Position numbers and translations under genes: made by a program. Positions 39,408 to 52,039 of a stretch of DNA of 64,000 bases are shown in pieces; the stretch's first letter is position 1, and each line of letters begins with the position of its first letter. This DNA comes from Lenzites betulinus. Its lineage: Eukaryota > Basidiomycota > Agaricomycetes > Polyporales > Polyporaceae. The stretch spans positions 310,001 through 374,000 of the forward strand of contig JABYQU010000026.1 in NCBI GenBank assembly GCA_022264855.1, given 5' to 3'. The notes beneath the pieces are model-generated. The model saw nothing but the letters and a program-made list of their open reading frames with translations, searched no databases and was not told where the DNA came from.

Positions 39408-42400
39408 TCGGGGCAAGGATGGTTGGGCGGAGTTGCGAAACGGGCGAGTGGGGCAGAGCGCGGGGGACAAGATGCCGCTCCGATTCTCGCACGCGGACTT
39501 ATACAAAGTGGGGGCCCTCGCCCGTGGGCCTGCGACCTGGAGGCGGAGTGGTGCGCCGGAATCGTGGGCGAGGGCGAGGCAGAAAGCGAAGCGATGATCA
39601 CCTCAACGAGTGCGGGTTCATGTGCACCGTGGTCGGCAAACGCGCGCGCCCGTTTCGGACCGTCGCGCTTCTGGCAAGGGGCGAGCCATATTCTGGCGGG
39701 TGGAGGAGCGGCGAGGAAGAACTGTCTGCTGGAAGCCGCTAGCCCTGGGTGGGCGTGCTGTCATCGCTGCGAACCGGTGTGCGAATCGCAACACGATCTC
39801 TGGGACGGCCTGAGAGCTTGGTGCGCGGAAAACCCTGTTCTAGGCAGGCACGCCTCGACGCCCCGGTCGGCACACAGGGCGAGCGGGGCGCGTGGGCGCA
39901 GCGGGGTGGTGCACTCTATGTTCGCGGGTGGCCTGCATCTGACCTATGCATCTGATAACGTCCTCCCGTGCTTTCTGACCGGGATCGCGGGGGATTCGGT
40001 GACGCCGACGGGGTGCGCAATATAGTTTGGCAGGGAAAAGGGTGTCAGGTGTGGTGGAATGCTGCCGAGTGCCGTAAGAAAGCGAATGTTCGCGCAAAGA
40101 GGGCAGAGGCACGGAGCACCCAACGCCTTCTGCCCGGACGATGACGGGTGATAGCTCTTGGTAGGCCATCTTTGCCTTACTTGGTATCTGCGCAGGCTTT
40201 TCGCCGCCCGCCCGGGCTCTGTACGGAAGACGGCCGTCAGCAGGGGTGGGGCATGGAGAATACACCGTGCACCTCGCGTGGCAGACGACGCCAGCCGAGG
40301 GGGGACCAGAGCCCCAGCTCGGGCGAAAAAGCCCCGGACGCACCCTCTCGCTTGCCAAACATAGACGCCTGCCGCACCGCCGTCCACGTCCGCCGCTCGC
40401 ACCCAGCCAGCCAGCCTCGCCCTGTCCACCGCGGCGAGGGAGTGCAGCGCACCGTTCTGCGGCTGCTGGAGCGCGGCCTGAGCGGTACCAGAGCCCGGGA
40501 GATTGGCGGGGGAGGGTCGGTGTGGGCGCTATCGACCCTGTACGAATATGGACACATATACCTCCCTGCGCAGCGCACACCCTGCGCCATTCCACTCTGG
40601 GCCGCTGCCGCTCTGCGCCACTGTGCGGCCAGAGCTGGCTGCGTGTCAGTCTGCCTCCCCCCCGTCACGGCGAGGACAGCGCTTCGGGTGTTGGCGCTGC
40701 CCGTTCGCGCGCCAGGGGGGGCCTGTATGAGTCGTAGATCAATGCATAGCGCTCGGGGGCTGCCGACCGACACTCACCGGTTGTCTTCTGAGCCATGTTC
40801 GGAAGCCTGCCTTACTCGTCGAGGCCGTCCGTGGGGTCTACTGATCGCAAGGTTTGCGCACGCTGGCCGACAACAGACAACGTGCTTGACGAATCCCGCT
40901 CGGATGCACCGCGGCTGTGGCCCGATGCCGACCGCCATAGAATTCTGTTTGTCAGCGGTTTAAGTTGAGCGGTTCGACGGAAAGTTGACGATCGTTGAAG
41001 TCGTTTCGTATGTCGTATGCCAAATGTGGCGTGCCGCGGGCCTCCAGGAGAAAATTTTCCGAGGCCGTCCGTGCGTGTTATCTACGGCGGTGGCAACCGG
41101 GGAGCGTCCGGAGTGAAAGTGGTAGGTCGACCGCCTTCAAAGGCAGTACGAAGAGGGAACGCTCCTTCTGTCGGGGACCGCGCGCCGGGTGATCCACGCG
41201 ATAATCTCACCAAGTTGGGAGAGCGCCATTCAGGAGAGAGCCAGTGACCTCACGGTGAAACACTCAGCGGTGCGCAGAGCCTGGGTGAATGGTCAGCCCA
41301 ACGCTGTGACGGGAGCTATAGCGTACGCATGGTAGGACGGATGACTTACTTAGGCGACGTAGAACCCCACGTAGGTTCTTCGGAAGGAGAGTGAAATGCC
41401 CGCCGCAAGCAGTCGCCGGGCTTGGTAGCCGTTCCCTGCAGAGCCCGCGGATGTAAAACGCTGATCACTTACGGGTCTTAGCCTCGGGGTGCTGTTCGCC
41501 GTGTTGAGTCCAATAGAGGCCTCCAGAGGAGCGATTCCTTCTCAAGATAGCGCAGCGGGAAGGAACTGGTCTTTCCGCGAAAGCATTGCCAGGACGCCCC
41601 GTACGTCACGAACGCGTAGCTGTGAAGGCCGTTTGTATTACCGCTGCCATTTCCGAGGAGAACGATCGTGAGCAGCGGTGTAATGCCCGGGGCAGAGACG
41701 AAGGAGATGAATGGATGCCTTTGCGAGGGCGGCGCCCGCGCTGCACGCGGCCACGGCTCTCTTCTAGACGCGTCTCGTCCCGTCTAGAGACCGCCTGAAG
41801 CAAATTGACTGCCCCCGTCGCGGATGACATGGCGAAAGGAGACGAGACGGGATGCATAACGCGTGAACTGGGAGCCTGGAGAGCTTTCCCGCTCGCTGGA
41901 AGGTTGTGGGGCGACCTCATGGTGAGAAGGGCGGCTCGAGGGTGGCCAGAGCAGGGAAGACGACGAACAAACAGAAGGCGAGTCCGCCTAGATTAACGCC
42001 ACGTCGCCGGAGCGGTGAGTCGAGGATGAGAGCGGGAAAAGTGTCCGCAAGGCGTGGCACTCACAGAGAACACTGCCGGACCAGGACACGCTGGTGGGGC
42101 GAGGGGAGCGCGGCGTTGACGGGGAAAGAGTGGTGCTACACGCCTGCCGCTGGAGGGAGTTGGTGTTACAAGAAAGATACATAAAACTGGCGTAACGCCT
42201 GCGGGACGTGATCAATGTCCACTTCAAACTCACTTTCGACCAAAACGGCAGTCATCCTGTCCGCATCTCCTGGGCGCCTACCGAATTGCTCCGGTTCAGT
42301 AGCGGTTCGGCTTCGACTCGATCCTCCCCCCGACCTGTGCGTCCTCGTGCGTCCTCCCCTTCGCCCTTCTCCCGTTTCCCCACAACGACACGCTGGTCCT

Positions 42401-43089
42401 GTATCACTCCCAGCTCGCTATACTTACCGCTCTCAGGGCCGCGACTGAAATTTCTCCTCTCGACAGCGCATTCTTCTCTGAGAGGACGGCATCTTGGCTC
42501 GAGATCGTGACATGTCTGCGAGCGAACTATGATGGTAGACGTGCCATGCCTGGCGATACTACTTGCATCACACCTCCATCAGCGCTCAGCGGCGTTCTTA
42601 GGACATAGGACAACAACCCACAGAGGCTTCCTGGGAGTGAGTGCTCGATCCAGACGACAGGTAGTGCCCAAAGCAGAGACGTCCGCCGCCCCATCTCCCA
42701 TATAGAGATGTGTATCGCATCTGATCGTTCGTGCGATCTACTCCGCCCGTTGTGGCCTCTTGTAGGTCCATGTTGGCCCCGCTCGCAACGTCGCCGCGGT
42801 GAATCATTTGGTACGTCATCGTTTTTGCGGCCTGTGTGAACGCTTACGAGGCCGACACAGAGTGACTGCGGTATACATCTTCCGGACAGATCCCCACAGC
42901 GCCATCTTCTGTGTCGCGGCATCTTGGAAGGGTCGCTAAACTTAACGGCAGGCAAATGACCCCCCGGCGCAATAGAAGACCGCGGCGACTGTCGGGAAGT
43001 GTACGCGAACTATCATCGTCGTAGCGCCTGAGTTGATCGCATGCGGACGTCCCTTTGAGCAAGCTATGTTTTAAAGTACGTCCTATGTT
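39408..43089. other. Long gene-poor stretch
   Basis: About 3.7 kb with no supported gene. ORFs are GC-driven, lack motifs and overlap in several frames. A minus-strand stretch at about 42600-42850 looks slightly coding-like (ORF starting MTYQMIHRGDVASGANMD, preceded by an acceptor-like cacag) but I do not recognise it. Probably decayed repeats. Confidence 0.45.
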
Positions 43090-44420
43090 TTTTTTGCGAT
43101 TACAGGGTTGCTGAGACTACGGCTTATTCGCTTGCCGTCAACAAACTCCCACCGTTCTCCCGCTACTGCTCGTGTCGCAACATAACTGGGAAAACCTCAT
43201 CCCAGGGGCGGCTGTGCCGAACTGCTGGCAACGCTGATTGAACGTAAAAGCCACGTCCCCAGGACCGCCTTCTCTTTTTTTTGGTGCAACCCAGCTTTCG
43301 GGCCATTGGCCCTCCACTGGGCGGAGCAGGTAGTTGAGGGGTTCGCACCCATCGCACCACGGGGGAAATGCATTATGCACGCGCTATCGCAGTGTGTGGC
43401 TTCTCCAGGCGCCATCACCCGGTACGGTGTCGGTCGCCATCACAGAGCATACCCACTAAAACCCCCGGCGTTCCGATCCAGTTCTCAGGAAGCGCAGCTT
43501 CGTCACGCAGCGTTCCTCTCCAGGTATCGAGGACTTTTTTCTCCGGGATTGATCACCATTGACGGTGCTCCCAGCGCCAGCCCCGCTGATAGGGGCGGCA
43601 TCTTCACGCCCCTGCGGGCCAGGGTCTCTCCAGACAGGTCCCACAGGAGCCGCTGGCCGGGCGCGGCGCATTCGCGGATGATATAGTCCATCGATTCTTC
43701 CACCTCGCAGGTTCCGCACAAAGCCCGGTTTTCGTAGCCCGGTATGTTCCGCCAGTAGCCTCCTACTCTGTGCACCTCGTGTATGGCTTTCCAGAAGAAG
43801 ACTGATACTTTGGTGGCTATGTCTGGCCCTTGCACGTTTCTCCACAGGCTCTCTGCCGACGGCCATACGTTCAGACCTTGTTGCATGCCTTCTTTATCAT
43901 TTCCACATTTCGGTCCGTCCTCCTCCTGCCTCGACGCGGGGACCAGCTCATTATTCCCCTATAGGCCAGTTTTTGGGTGAGCGCGGATGATTTCGCACCC
44001 GGCAGGAGGAAGCGCCTGTCATCTTCCGTAAGTCGCGTCAGTTGGGTCCGCGGCAGTTTTGTACCTTGGGCGGCCAGCTTGTCAGCCTCCTCATTACCTT
44101 TGATTCCAGCGTGGCCTTTTACCCACTTAAGAGTGGTAGTGGCGCTGCGCCTCCTCAGTCTGGCCACCACTCGCTGTAGGATAGGACCGCCTTCTCTCCG
44201 TGGTCTATGTTCCTATCCCATGTGGGCTTCATAAATCTGAATTGTGTCGCAGTCCGTCAGGCGACGCGACATCGTGATGATTGTGTTCACGTCCTGCTCG
44301 CTCGACACACTGTGTCCGTATCATAGCGCGCCGACGCTAACGACCCAAAGCATACCCGCCAAGCAACCAGGAAGAACCCCATCTTCTCCGATTATGGCTG
44401 CCGTCTTCCTCGGCTGCGAA
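43090..44420 (-). mobile_element. Decayed 3' end of a non-LTR (LINE) retrotransposon
   Basis: On the minus strand an RNase H C-terminal motif WVKGHAGIKGNEEADKLAA lies in the frame 44170-43871. It is followed by the basic region that links to FFWKAIHEVHRVGGYW, NIPGYENRALCGTC and a hydrophobic/acidic tail (43886-43503). This is the usual order at the C-terminus of Tad/jockey-like fungal LINEs. Upstream pieces (DTIQIY, then MKPTWDRN in another frame) show a small deletion with frameshift. No reverse transcriptase or endonuclease is found, so it is 5' truncated. An A-rich stretch near 43085-43097 (minus strand) may mark its 3' end. Confidence 0.75.
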
Positions 44421-47400
44421 CAGGAAGCCCGTTCACGAGGAGAGGGTCCGTTCTCCGGGGCGTCGTACAGGTGTGTAGCTCTCCTTCTCCTTCTCCTTCT
44501 CCCGTCGCTGAGGCCAGCACGGCGGTCCTGAAACCATATTCACTCGGCGTGCATGGCGGATGCGCCGCGCGTCCGGGTCCAGACGTAACGTGCGCCGCCA
44601 AGTCGCGCGTTACCTGGGCCGCGGTGCTGGGGCCTCCGCGCGGATCGCCCTGACGCACCCAGGGTCGGCGTTCTTTTGTCCTTCGCGAAGGACGGGACGG
44701 GAGCCGTCGGATCCTCAGGTACCGGCAGATACCCCCGCCTTTTGTCGTCGCGTGCGGCGGCGGGGCCTCGCCGGCGCAGAGTAACTCCCCTCCGCCCTGC
44801 TGTGGCTCCACTACTGCTAGTCTGCCTCAATCATCCATCTCCGGTCACTCGTGGTCAGCGGAATTGTTTACGCAGCGGCTCATGACAATGAGCGCGTGAA
44901 GGGATGCGGAGGTCAAGCTGACGGCTGGGGACTCACATCTTGCGGAGATCTTGCTGAGGGTCAGCCTGTGCACCTTGCGTTCCCAACGTAGGCCATGCGG
45001 GGTGAAAACCGGTGAGTCTGAGTCTGAACTGGTATGATCATGTTCTGTACATTGCAGCACGGTAAGCGTCCATCGCGCAGTACAAGCTTCCAATCCCCAT
45101 AAGGTCCTACACAATACCCAGATAATCGGATGCTCCTCGCCATCCGACTGACTCGGATGTCGCTGCCGTTCGCATGCCTGCCAACCACTGACCCACAGAC
45201 ATGGACTGCCTTTGCCTGATCATGTCTTGTGTGCGCCGTAGCCCTGATAGTCTGAACCCGCGACCTCCTCCATACCGGCAGCAGACCCGCCGCGCCAAAT
45301 CGCCAGACTGCGCGCGCACCCCAGCGCGGGGCCGGCGCGCGTGGGTCTCACTGGTAACAATTGCGGCGGCGCCGTCTCAACACGCCGCTCCCCAGGAGAC
45401 TCCAGGATGTTCGGCCCGGACGGAGGCATATCGCGCACACGAACAAGGCGGGGTGCGCCGCCACATGTTCGCACTCCGTCTTTGGTGCGTGCGCAATTGT
45501 CTGTGCGTTGGCGGCCTAGGACGCATCGCGCTAGGCGCGATGGTATCTGCTCGGACCCGCTCGCGAAGCTCACGACGAGTACTGTATCTGTATCTGTGTC
45601 TGCATCTGCTGCTAGCACTATCCCGGCGCATCGGTGCGCGCGACGCGCACGCATCCCCACTCCGGCTCGAAGGCTTGTCCGACGCCGCTGTCCCTGAGAC
45701 CACCGGGAGACACAGGAGTCCGCATCGATTCGGCGTGATAATCCGCGGCGTGCAGGGCGCAGCGAGCGGTGTCTGGTGTCTGCGATGGCCCGGCAGGACA
45801 CCATGTGGAAATGCGACGTGCGCGCACTCCAGATCACGGGTGGATCGATGGGCGGGGGGCTTTCGTCCAGGAGCGGAGTCGCATCCACGCAGGTGGCGTG
45901 GCTGAGTCCGAACTGGAGGCCGCGGAGCTTGGAGGAATGAACGGTGTCGATGTGCATTTGGCGTGAGTCATAGCGTCTCGTCACCGCCTAATGTCAAGTT
46001 TCAATGTTCGCCACCAATTTGTTTGTCTCGATGGGCCTGACAACGTTGCAGCTACCCTGTGTCAGAAGTTTACTTACAGAGTTTCGTGACAGCGCGTACA
46101 TGACACTGTCGCCAGTGCACCTCACAACGTGCAACGAATGTCTCTGAATTCGCGCTTGCCCTCTGTCTGGACCAGCTTGATTTTGAGACCAAGAATGTTA
46201 CGCGATGGCTGCAGTAGGTCATAGTACGTACGGCGGGACGCGACCCTACCCATGCCGCGCGTGCAATGCCCCACTATACACGCAGCTGGGCGTTTGGCCA
46301 TCCCAAGGTGCATATCATGTTGTGTATTTGGTGCAGGAGCATCACATACGAACAGTACTGCTAGGGATGATTAGAAGCCCGTGCACGAGGCTAACACCGA
46401 CCGCCCTTGCGGGCGTCGATTGGCGCACGTTCGCTTGTAACGACGATGCACATACTTTTAAAATAAACGTAGACGATCCAGGGAGAGCCCGTGCTGTGTC
46501 GCTGTATCGCCTGGACGGCGTCCTTATGCGAGCGCAAATGGACGTTGTCCAAAGCCCGTTGGAGGAGCGCGTGTGGTGGGGGTGCGTCCAAGTGGCAGGC
46601 AACACGAGGTGATAGGCAATCAGGCATTGTTGAGCGAGTGGACAGAGCACTGCGCGGGGGACGAGTTCGGAGGTTACCGGAGGCGGAGATATCACAGAAC
46701 ACGGAGGAAGAGGCGGAGATGCGCGAAGAGACGGAAGAGGGTTCGGTCACTTGGCAAAGACTTCAAGTAGGCTTCCCGGCATTTTATTGAATACTGCGCG
46801 CCGGAAGCCGAGCTCGTCATACTGGATCGAGTGGTGAAGCCAAAGAGCGTATACGAGATAGAGTCCAGACTGAAAGACGAAAATTGAGTACGTCAAGACA
46901 GCTACAACACTGGAGCTGCGTCAGCGTGCACCAAAGGAAGTCGATCGGATTGTGCAGTGCAGATAGGATCAACACCCGAAAAGAAGTGAGTAGCTGGAGA
47001 TGCGACGAATGTATATTCTCACCTGCTCGCATGCTGTCCGCAGTCAATGACGGTTCTCGTGGGATCTAGAAGATGCAAAGGAGAAGACAGAAACAGATAA
47101 AAGAGACTCAGGTGACTGTCGTGCAGTCAGATTCCATGCACTCGAGGTTTGCTGACGACGGAACATTGTATCGTTTGGGATAGGGACTAGGCTTGTGCGG
47201 ACTTATCGGAAGGTTCGTATTTTTGGAGAGTTCAAGAAGGTGGAACATTCCAGGTACCACAATGGCGTTTGATATGTGCCGTCGAGCGGCTGCACACCGC
47301 CTTAACGTGAGGTTCAACCTGCGGCGGGGAAGGCGAGGTTCTCGACATGACATACGTGATCCATCGGTCTTCGCCATTTTGTACGTGAGAGAGCGAAGGG

Positions 47401-47945
47401 AATATCATCAACTCACCAGAGAAGCAACGGACCTGTACGACATGAAAGAAGCATCAGTTCTCACTGGTGTACACGCCCTTGCAATGGAATGGAATCGGGG
47501 AGCCATTCTTCGGTCAGCGGGGTGGGGATGATGATCCGAATTCGTGCGGCATCCGCGGCGGCGGCGTTTTTTTAGGCAGGCTGTGGGTCTTCCGCCCATG
47601 GTTGATGGGGGACGCCTGGAGAGCACAAAAATATGTGGCTCTCTGAGCGAGCTGAGACTGCGGAGACGTAAAATGGAGGGTCCCCATAGTGATAAAGATG
47701 ACGGTTTCGAGCAGTAACCGCTGGCGTGGACGGCAAGAATCTGCAGGTAAGGGCGATCAGTGTGTTGTGTTCAGGCCCTGCATATGATACCCTTACTTAC
47801 ATTCGTTTCGTTCCGTATTCAAAGCGCCTCCGCGTGAGCTAGGTTGGAGGTACACGCTGATGGCCTGAGTTGAATTTACCTCCTCCTCCTCCGCCGTGGT
47901 AGAGATTAGACGCCCATGCGGGCATTTTCGCGCCCATCGTTAGCG

Positions 47946-47982
47946 CTCACCTCATCGTTCTTATCCCGAACGCTGAGGTGAG
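47946..47982. repeat. Inverted repeat hairpin
   Basis: CTCACCTCATCGTTC (47946-47960), loop ttatccc, then GAACGCTGAGGTGAG (47968-47982): a 15-bp stem with one mismatch, in a region with no gene. Function unknown. Confidence 0.6.
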
Positions 47983-48740
47983 TATCCACGGCTTTTGCTA
48001 TATGTGCGCAACATTGATGTGCACGGGGCCTAGGACGCCGACATAGCACCGACGACCTCTCCTCCGTTACGCGAACAGCCTCACCGGCAAACTACTGGCG
48101 TTTGTCGGGGGAGTCTCGAAGCCCGCGATGACCTCAGACTTACATACCAGTGGGTCATGTACATCACTGTGATGAAAGCGCCACGAAACAATGTGCTGCG
48201 GGAGACGAGCGTCGCCCACAGGGATCAACTGGAGCAAAGTGCAACTGCGGAAGCCTTTCTGTGTGGAACGTGGGTGAGTCCTCTTCTGTGTGCAGTGGGG
48301 TTGTGTACGTACGCAACACGGTCCCGCGAGTGGTCTGTCGCGACTTCGCGCCCGCAAGGGTCGACGAGACCGTCATGAGGAGCGCAGCAGCGAGACCGCG
48401 AGCGCCGGGCGGCAGCACAGCGCGCGGGAGGCGAAATCCAAGCTGAGATCAAAGTCGGGACGCCGAACGGAGTGGCTGAGATGGGATCGACGGCGTGCAT
48501 CCCGACAAAGTGAACAATCGAGGGGCCGCTAATCTCGCTCCTCCGCTAGCTTTGAAGGCCGCGGCGATCAACGCGACGCGCAGAGGGGGATGCGCTCAGG
48601 CTTGCGTCAGGCCCGGACTCCTTTTTGTCTTATGCAATGAGCCCGCTGGGCACCCGGCGCGAATGGCACGTTGTGCCGCGCCCGCACCCCACGCACCCCC
48701 TCATTTCCCTTGATCTTCAGAGAAGGCGCATCGACATCTG

Positions 48741-48750
48741 GACTATAAGT
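48741..48750 (+). promoter_or_regulatory. TATA-like box of the acyl-CoA oxidase gene
   Basis: gactataagt, about 80-90 bp upstream of the ATG at 48830. Confidence 0.4.
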
Positions 48751-48829
48751 ATTCTGACCCCGGTGAGGAAGTCTGCGCACACTTCTCGGTACCCTCGCCC
48801 CGCCCTTCGCCGCGCCACATCCACCCACC

Positions 48830-50884
48830 ATGTCGTCTGAAGGCTACCCCCGCCGCACTTCCCAACTTCCCCACTCCGCCCTCTTCACCATGCCAATCCA
48901 GGACATGAACCACAAGGATCGAGCGCTGCTCTCGTATGAGAAAGCGAGGGCAATCGGGCTCTCCTATGGTATGCTTACGCCTCCCAAATATTAGATATAC
49001 GGCTGACTGCCCTTGTGCTAGACATGACAATTGACGACCTGCTATCATTGACCCCCAAGTTCTGGCAAATGCATAACGACCCCGCTGTGCTTCTCGACGG
49101 CGGCTCCATCACATTACTCACCATTCAGTACAACCTCTGTGCCGGCACCATCGCACGCTATACTGGCCGCCGACCAGAACTCGTATCCCTTGTGGAGGAT
49201 CTCCTCCAATACCGTAAACAGTTTGTGTTTCCCCTTCAGTATGCGATCACGTATGACATACTTACGTACCTCGCACCCAGCGGTCAATTCATGATGACAG
49301 AGCTAGGACACGGCCTAGACATTGGTAATATCGAGACTACCGCTACACTGCTTCCGTCGGGGGAGTTCCTTCTTAATTCACCAACGCCTGGCGCCGCGAA
49401 GTACGTCCACCACGCATCATGCTGTGCTTGTGTCTAACTGCTTGCCGTTAGGTTTATGCCGCCCACTGTACCTGCTGGCCGGCCATGTGTCGCCGTCGTG
49501 TTCGCCAAGCTCATCGTCAACAACGAGGACTGTGGTCACAGGCCATTCATCGTGTCACTCAACGACGGAAAGCAGATGTGTACCGGTGTCCAGTCAAAGT
49601 ACGTCCCCCTCGCCCGCGCCATCTCTCGCATTCCAAGCCTAATGTTCCACACAGGCTCCTCCCCTTCCGCGGTGGCCCCCATCCAGTCACCCACTCCATC
49701 ACCACCTTCCGCAATGTCCGCCTCCCCCGCGGCGCGCTCCTGGGCTCCCTCGACAAACCCTCGAACGCGCACGCGAACCTGATGAACATCATCGAGCGCA
49801 TCTCCATCGGCACCATCGCGCTCGGCTGCCTCGCGCTGCCCTTCATGCAATGCTACGCGACCATCGGGACGCTGTACTCCCTACGACGGCAGATCGGCGG
49901 CGTGCACCGCACGCCGATCCTCTCGTTCCGCACGCAGCAGATGCCGATCCTCGCCACGGTCGCGAACGCATACGTGATGCAGGCGCTGCAGCGCTGGGCT
50001 ATCGCGCAGTTTTGCGACACGCGCCTCGACGCGCGTGTTCGCCATGGGATCGCGGCGCTCTTCAAGGGCGTCATGGTGCAGCACTCGCAGCAGGGCGCGC
50101 TTGGCGTGTCCGAGCGGTGTGGTGCGCAGGGCCTCTTCGCGCACAACCAGATGACCACGCTGCACGTACGTCGCTCATCCACTACCCTTCGAGCACAAGC
50201 TGACACATTTTTGCGTTTCTAGAATGAGATGCGTGGGATCGCCATTGCGGAGGGCGACGTGCTCGGGCTCGCGATTCGTATGTCGCACTTCCCCCTTCCC
50301 TGAACTCGTGCTGACAGACACTCGCGCATATAGGGCTCATCAACGAGCTACTACTCGGACGGTACGCCCTGCCCTCGCCTGAGAACCCCGACTCGCTCCT
50401 CGCGCGGCATGAAGCGGGGCTCTTCGAGCGCATGCGCACACTCATCGCCCACGTGCCACACCACCGCAGCGCAGAGGTGAACCGGCTCGTGCTCCCACAC
50501 TGCCAGCCCGCGATGGAGGCGCTCGGGCACCGGATGGCGTACGACGCGGCGGTCGCGCAGGGCGTGGACCCCGCGCTCGTCGAGCTGTACGTCGCAAATG
50601 TGGTGCGGCTGGACGCGGCGTGGTACGCGGAGCACGCGGGGCTCGGGTGGGCCGCGCAGCAGGACATGGAGACGCGCGCGGCGGACGCGGTGCTGCCGCA
50701 GCTCGGGCGGTACGTGCGCGAGATGGACGTTTTCGCGTTCGTGAGCGCGCCGATCGTGAGCGACGAGCGGTGGGGCGCGTTCGTGGACGGGCTGGCGACG
50801 TATGAGGGGAACGCGCGCGTGGACGTGTTCGACTCGCGGGATGTGCTGGAGGTCCGGTCTGAGATGGTGAGGTCCCATCTGTGA
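48830..50884 (+). CDS. Acyl-CoA oxidase-like protein
   Basis: Six exons: 48830-48968, 49022-49400, 49452-49598, 49655-50165, 50223-50277 and 50334-50884 (593 residues, phases consistent). The acyl-CoA dehydrogenase/oxidase fold is recognised from MTELGHGLDIGNIETTATLL with LNSPTPGAAKFMPP, the middle beta domain (CVAVVFAKLIV, GVQSKLLPFRGGPHPVTHS, TTFRNVRLPRGALLG) and the helical C-terminal region (TPILSFRTQQMPILATVANA, LFAHNQMTTLHNEMRGIAIA, EGDVLGLAIRLINELLLGRY). Such flavoenzymes catalyse the first oxidation of fatty acyl-CoA in peroxisomal beta-oxidation, giving hydrogen peroxide. The C-terminal tripeptide SHL fits the PTS1 consensus, supporting peroxisomal import. Substrate chain length cannot be told. 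The protein is somewhat shorter than canonical peroxisomal oxidases of about 660-700 residues. Confidence 0.88.
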
Positions 50885-51014
50885 TTTGGGGGGGTGGGCG
50901 GTGACCTCGTCGATGCGTTCAAGCCATTGCTGACGCTGTTGCTTTTCGTTCGTTTTTATCAGCTGGCGGACCTCGCGCCCGTGGTGCTGAGTTATATGTT
51001 GTAAAGTACTAGTG

Positions 51015-51086
51015 GACCTTCGTCTTCGTCTTCATCTTTATCTTTATGTTCGTCTTCTTTTTCTTTTTCATCTTCGTTTTCGTTCT
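51015..51086 (+). repeat. Imperfect pyrimidine-rich microsatellite
   Basis: Runs of ttcgtc, ttcatc, tttatc and ttcttt units in tandem. Non-coding, just downstream of the oxidase gene; possibly in its 3' UTR. Confidence 0.6.
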
Positions 51087-52032
51087 GTGGTACTTTATTG
51101 TACACAGTTATTAGCCGGCGATGGCATCCGAGTTGATGAATCCCTTGGTAGCATCTCCTCCGATACTATACCAACGTTTCGTATCTAACATTATTAAGAG
51201 TAGTTGTGGTTTCCGGAGGTTTCCCAATTTCGCGTCACCGTCATGTACTATATCACATCATAGGAGCTCCAGTATTCGATCGAAGATGCTGAGCTGTCAT
51301 TATATGAAACTTTGTGCTGTCTTCGATTTTTTTCGTCTCCTAGCAGGTATATAAGACGTTCCTGAGCCGTCTCTTCGATTCTCGCTGCTCTTTCTTACAC
51401 CACCATCGCTTCATCTCGAGTCCTCGTCGGCGACCACCTGCCCTTCCACGTAAAATGCTCTGTGGACTTAGCTGCTTCGCTCTCATGCTGGAGACATCAC
51501 GGTCCCGCCACAGACGCGACGCGTTTGTTTGGTTATGATTGGGATCTATGACGCCGTCCACGGCAAGCGCCCATTCATTGATGCGTCCGCAACGGATTTC
51601 ATTTACGGACCCTCGACGATGCGCTCGGAAGCCCCCGACGTCGAAATTCCGCCTGGATGGTATTTGCGGTATGGATTCAGGAACCAAGTACATCCACCCT
51701 GAATCCTTATGGGAGTGTTGAGGCTCGCGACGGACGGATGCAGCGCCAACGCCCCCGGAAGGGGAGCTCACCGGCACCGGTGACATCACACTGACGAAAG
51801 TGCAGGCAATCCACGGTCTGTCTACAACCCTGTTTGCCAACCCGGCGCCCACAATCGATGATGAGTCGTGGCTGAGGGAAGTGTCTAGACAACTCCCGGG
51901 AGAGGCAGGTGCTGTGGAGCGGAAGACAAGAACTGACGTGGGAGTGGTGCACAAGAGGGAATCCCGCCAACGTATCCAGTCGCGACCCAACGGCTCCGAG
52001 CTTGGATCCAATGACGCAGCGAATGCTCGCGC

Positions 52033-52039
52033 TATATAA
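52033..52039 (+). promoter_or_regulatory. TATA box of the HAM1-like gene
   Basis: TATATAA about 120-127 bp upstream of the ATG at 52160. Confidence 0.5.

Larger units (their letters stand above)
44421..48829. other. Long gene-poor stretch between LINE remnant and acyl-CoA oxidase gene
   Basis: About 4.4 kb without a supported gene. A CTCCTT microsatellite lies near 44480-44505, and a TATCTG/CTGCAT-like short repeat near 45585-45615. At about 46620-46880 (plus) two adjacent frames look coding-like (PEAEISQNTEEEAEMREETE, then ending YCAPEAELVILDRVVKPKSV), suggesting a broken gene that I cannot name. A 15-bp-stem hairpin is at 47946-47982. Confidence 0.45.

Noticed and set aside
38445..40025. 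526-codon ORF on the plus strand, and a 353-codon ORF opposite
   Set aside because: Both are GC-driven shadows around the small gene at 38904-39407 and contain no recognisable domain.
39840..40595. 251-codon ORF on the minus strand
   Set aside because: Arg/Pro/Gly-rich, overlaps other open frames on both strands, no domain.
45220..45984. 254-codon ORF on the minus strand and its plus-strand counterpart
   Set aside because: Both cross a short simple repeat near 45590 and lack any conserved pattern.
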